Assembly (NCBI GenBank): GCA_003662305.1
Contig: QMXU01000044.1
Coordinates: 1 to 8,253 of the forward strand
DNA from: Candidatus Hecatellales archaeon
Lineage (GTDB): Archaea; Thermoproteota; Bathyarchaeia; Hecatellales; Hecatellaceae
Direction of reading: 5' to 3'
DNA: 8,253 nt
In this document: piece after piece, positions 6,539-8,253 of the stretch
Layout: each line of letters opens with the position of its first letter
Numbering within the stretch: the stretch's first letter is position 1
The notes under the pieces: model-generated
Told to the model about the DNA's origin: nothing
The model's database searches: none
Seen by the model: the letters and a program-made list of their open reading frames with translations, nothing else
Program-made: the position numbers and the translations under genes

Positions 6539-7411
6539 TTAGAGCCTGCTTAGGTAGTTATGCGGAATCTTGTTTAGGTTAAGCCCTAGAGCTTCAGGCT
6601 TCATGCCGAGAGCTAGCCCTATCAGCTGGGTTATGAGAATTACTGGAAGAGGCTCCTTCAATAAGCCCTGATCTAAAAGTTCCTGCTGCCCTGTGTCAAG
6701 CTGGAAGTGGCAGAAAGCGCAAGGATGAACTATTAAGTCGGCCCCAGCCTTCCTAGCATTCTCGATCTTAGTTAACGTGAACTGGCGAGCTTCATCTGAA
6801 TTTCCAGATCTCACTCCGCCTCCAGCTCCACAACACATAAGCTTGTCTACATATTCAACTGGTTCAGCTCCAAGATCCTTAACCATGTTATCTATGTGAT
6901 AAGGCGTCTCGGGGCTTTCATGGCCTCTAACCTTACTTGGCTTCAAATAGTGGCAGCCGTAATGCACGGCTATTTTTAAGCCTCCAAGCGGCCGCTTCTT
7001 TAAAGATAAGATTTTGTCCCAAACCTCCTTCTGCATCAAAACTTCTACAACATGCTTCACGCCTGTTCGGCGCTGATAGTTTCGACCGATTTGACTTAGA
7101 ACCTTATTCACAGCTTCAAGTCTTTCAGGCTTCCCAAGCAGATGATAAGCCTCTTGAAGCGTGGCATAGCAACCGTTGCAAATGACCATTGCGTCAACAT
7201 TTTGCTCCTCAGCTATGGAGAGATTTCTAGCTGCCACCAAAAGCCAATTCCAAAGGTCGAAGCTTCCGAAGACACCTGGGGCTGGACAGCAGGAAGCCCC
7301 TTTCAGGTCTAAAAGTTCTATTCCAAGCTCTTTAAATAGGAGCCTTGTCGCGGCTTCAAGCCCAGGGTAACGCAGAGGGGCTATGCAACCTAGGAAGAAG
7401 GAATATTTCAC
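6539..7411 (-). CDS. hdrB: HdrB, catalytic subunit of heterodisulfide reductase
   Basis: HdrB carries the active site where the disulfide (CoM-S-S-CoB in methanogens) is split. It is 290 aa, the family size. Both CCG domains are complete and correctly spaced: C9-x31-CC(41,42)-x35-C78-xx-C81, and C153-x39-CC(193,194)-x36-C231-xx-C234. In the known structure these two motifs bind the paired noncubane [4Fe-4S] clusters, so this copy should be catalytically competent. The segment around the second CC reads MCCGAGGG, as is typical. The start is GTG at 7411, eight bases after GGGAGGG, which lies inside the end of hdrC; the hdrC stop is only four bases upstream. The natural substrate cannot be read from this window: CoM-S-S-CoB is likely if the organism is a methanogen or alkane oxidiser, and another thiol pair is possible if not. 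Confidence 0.96.
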   Translation of the reverse strand: MKYSFFLGCIAPLRYPGLEAATRLLFKELGIELLDLKGASCCPAPGVFGSFDLWNWLLVAARNLSIAEEQNVDAMVICNGCYATLQEAYHLLGKPERLEAVNKVLSQIGRNYQRRTGVKHVVEVLMQKEVWDKILSLKKRPLGGLKIAVHYGCHYLKPSKVRGHESPETPYHIDNMVKDLGAEPVEYVDKLMCCGAGGGVRSGNSDEARQFTLTKIENARKAGADLIVHPCAFCHFQLDTGQQELLDQGLLKEPLPVILITQLIGLALGMKPEALGLNLNKIPHNYLSRL

Positions 7412-7415
7412 CCTT

Positions 7416-7976
7416 TTATCCCTCCCTCTCTAAAACTTTCTTTTTAAAGCCGCTGAGCTCGGTTAGCTTTGAAATTTCTTCCATGGCTTCAGGGTAGGAC
7501 AGGACGGTTGGGGGGACGGAAGAAACATTCACGCTTTCCCTAAGCTTCCTATGCTCATCGGCAAACTTAATGGAATGCCCGGTGTTTATGAACATGTGGG
7601 CTACGTAGAGGTGGGGCTTCTTAGCATGCCCCTCCTCGAAGGCTATGTTTCTCGCAACCCTTACAATATCAGTTATCATAATATTTCTGGGACAGCGTTC
7701 CTGGCAGGTGTAACATGTTGTGCAAGCCCATAAGTCGTCACTTCCTAATACATTCTCCCTTAAGCCGAGCTGAATGTTTCTTACGATTAGCCTTGTGCGT
7801 AGGTTAGTGTAGCGACCAGCTGGGCAACTTCCCGAACATGTTCCACACTGAATGCAAGCGTAAAGGGTTTTCAAGTCTTCGACATCAAAAATCTTACTTC
7901 CACGCTTAATTATTTCATTAGCAAAACTCCAAGAGAAGCAGAAAATAGCTAATGTTTTCAGACAACCCTCCCCCAA
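7416..7976 (-). CDS. hdrC: HdrC, two-[4Fe-4S] ferredoxin-like subunit of heterodisulfide reductase
   Basis: HdrC relays electrons from HdrA to HdrB. The 186-aa reading frame has two complete cluster motifs, C41-x2-C44-x2-C47-x3-C51-P and C85-x2-C88-x2-C91-x3-C95-P, within the usual contexts QCGTCSGSCPAGR and CTTCYTCQERCPR. The C-terminal SVPPTVLSYPEAMEEI segment matches the family pattern of a PPT motif followed by PEA. It is the first gene of the operon. The 5' end is uncertain: the only conventional in-frame start is TTG at 7976, without an upstream Shine-Dalgarno site, and the first 17 residues (with C5, C13 and LAIFCFSWS) do not look like HdrC. Family similarity begins at FANEIIKRG. A start at CTG 7961, just after GGGGGAGGG, or a one-base error in the T-run at 7923-7926 are alternatives. 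Confidence 0.93.
   Translation of the reverse strand: MGEGCLKTLAIFCFSWSFANEIIKRGSKIFDVEDLKTLYACIQCGTCSGSCPAGRYTNLRTRLIVRNIQLGLRENVLGSDDLWACTTCYTCQERCPRNIMITDIVRVARNIAFEEGHAKKPHLYVAHMFINTGHSIKFADEHRKLRESVNVSSVPPTVLSYPEAMEEISKLTELSGFKKKVLEREG
7966..7974 (-). promoter_or_regulatory. Shine-Dalgarno-like GGGGGAGGG at the start of hdrC
   Basis: A strong purine stretch begins at the last base of the annotated TTG start of hdrC and runs into its first codons, so it cannot serve that start. It lies four bases before an in-frame CTG at 7961. Its position suggests that the true hdrC start is downstream of 7976, or that the frame near the start has been disturbed. Confidence 0.4.
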
Positions 7977-8010
7977 TTTTTGAATTGTAAGCTACCATAA
8001 TAAAGTTAAG

Positions 8011-8030
8011 CAATTTTAAATAATTTTCCC
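8011..8030 (-). promoter_or_regulatory. Probable TATA/BRE promoter of the hdr-mvh operon
   Basis: Read on the minus strand, a purine-rich GGGAAAA (BRE-like) is followed by TTATTTAAAATTG, a good archaeal TATA-like element. Transcription would be expected to start about 25 bases further on, near 7990-7995, giving a leader of roughly 15-20 bases before the hdrC TTG at 7976. It lies directly upstream of the first gene and no other good candidate is seen. The assignment assumes archaeal promoter rules. Confidence 0.5.
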
Positions 8031-8180
8031 TTAGATCAGAGGCGGTGCCAACTTAAGCTTTTCCCTTTTGCGGAGGTTAGTTTGAATGGATAGTTGTTTT
8101 AGGTTGTCTTCGTAGAGTTCATTTTGCCTTTTTTTGATGTGTTTTATGGTGGTGTGGTGGTTTTGGTTGGGTGAGGGAAA
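8031..8180. other. Intergenic stretch upstream of both the hdr operon and the divergent gene
   Basis: No convincing gene, RNA or repeat is seen. The plus strand from about 8080 onward is strongly G+T-rich with little A or C, for example around GGTGGTGTGGTGG at 8148-8160. A TTTTAT at 8142-8147 could be a TATA element for the divergent plus-strand gene, about 35 bases before its TTG start; this is weak. The minus strand is open in more than one frame only because it has few T bases. Confidence 0.4.
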
Positions 8181-8253
8181 TTGGAGTTGCTTCCGATGGT
8201 TGAAGGCTACGTTGAGGCCCTGGCCGTGGCCCGCGCAGCCGCTGCGGAGGAGG
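8181..8253 (+). CDS. Probable 5' end of a divergent gene of unknown function (cut by window edge)
   Basis: A plus-strand frame opens at TTG 8181, or at the in-frame ATG 8196, and stays open to the right edge. From the ATG it reads MVEGYVEALAVARAAAAEE, a helical, alanine- and glutamate-rich start that looks like real protein. The codons end mostly in G or C, and the DNA becomes much richer in GC than the sequence before it. GGTGAGG at 8170-8176 lies four bases before the TTG. About 24 codons are visible, too few to assign a family. The strand has little A here, so an open frame by chance is easy; the call rests on the start signal and composition. Confidence 0.4.
   Translation, partial: MELLPMVEGYVEALAVARAAAAEE

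Noticed and set aside
8031..8253. Minus-strand frame open from the right edge to a TAA at 8031-8033, ending in a lysine-rich tail (KLKLAPPLI)
   Set aside because: The minus strand here is very poor in T, so stop codons are rare in several frames. There is no family resemblance, and it overlaps a better plus-strand start and comes close to the operon promoter.

Overview
The window holds one long leftward (minus-strand) operon for a cytoplasmic [NiFe]-hydrogenase/heterodisulfide reductase complex (MvhADG-HdrABC type). This machine couples H2 oxidation to reduction of a disulfide and of ferredoxin by flavin-based electron bifurcation. In transcription order (right to left) the genes are hdrC, hdrB, a long hdrA fused to an MvhD-like tail, a second hdrA of normal length, free-standing mvhD, mvhG (small subunit), and mvhA (large subunit, cut by the left edge). 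Gaps are a few to about 70 bases and two junctions overlap, so the genes are very probably co-transcribed from an AT-rich promoter near 8011-8030.

The content points to an anaerobic archaeon, probably an uncultured methanogen- or Bathyarchaeia-like lineage. The reasons are the HdrB with two complete CCG motifs, the group 3c hydrogenase, a TATA/BRE-like promoter, Shine-Dalgarno sites close to GGAGGTGA, and heavy use of GTG and TTG starts. Some sulfate-reducing bacteria carry similar modules, so the taxonomic call is an inference and no species is named.

Expected electron flow: H2 is oxidised at the NiFe site of MvhA. Electrons pass through the three MvhG clusters and the [2Fe-2S] of MvhD into HdrA. 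The HdrA flavin bifurcates them, one to ferredoxin and one through HdrC to the two noncubane clusters of HdrB, which reduce the disulfide.

The unusual part is the doubled HdrA. Both copies keep every Fe-S and FAD motif. The longer copy carries a C-terminal MvhD-like domain that aligns without gaps to the free MvhD but retains only two of its five cysteines. This suggests an asymmetric HdrA pair in which one half has a non-conducting MvhD cap and the other docks the working MvhD. The two hdrA genes also share long runs of perfect DNA identity (74, 61 and 39 bases) inside otherwise diverged sequence, which looks like local gene conversion.

Right of the operon (7977-8253) lies its promoter, then a G+T-rich non-coding stretch, then the probable start of a divergent plus-strand gene that runs off the window.
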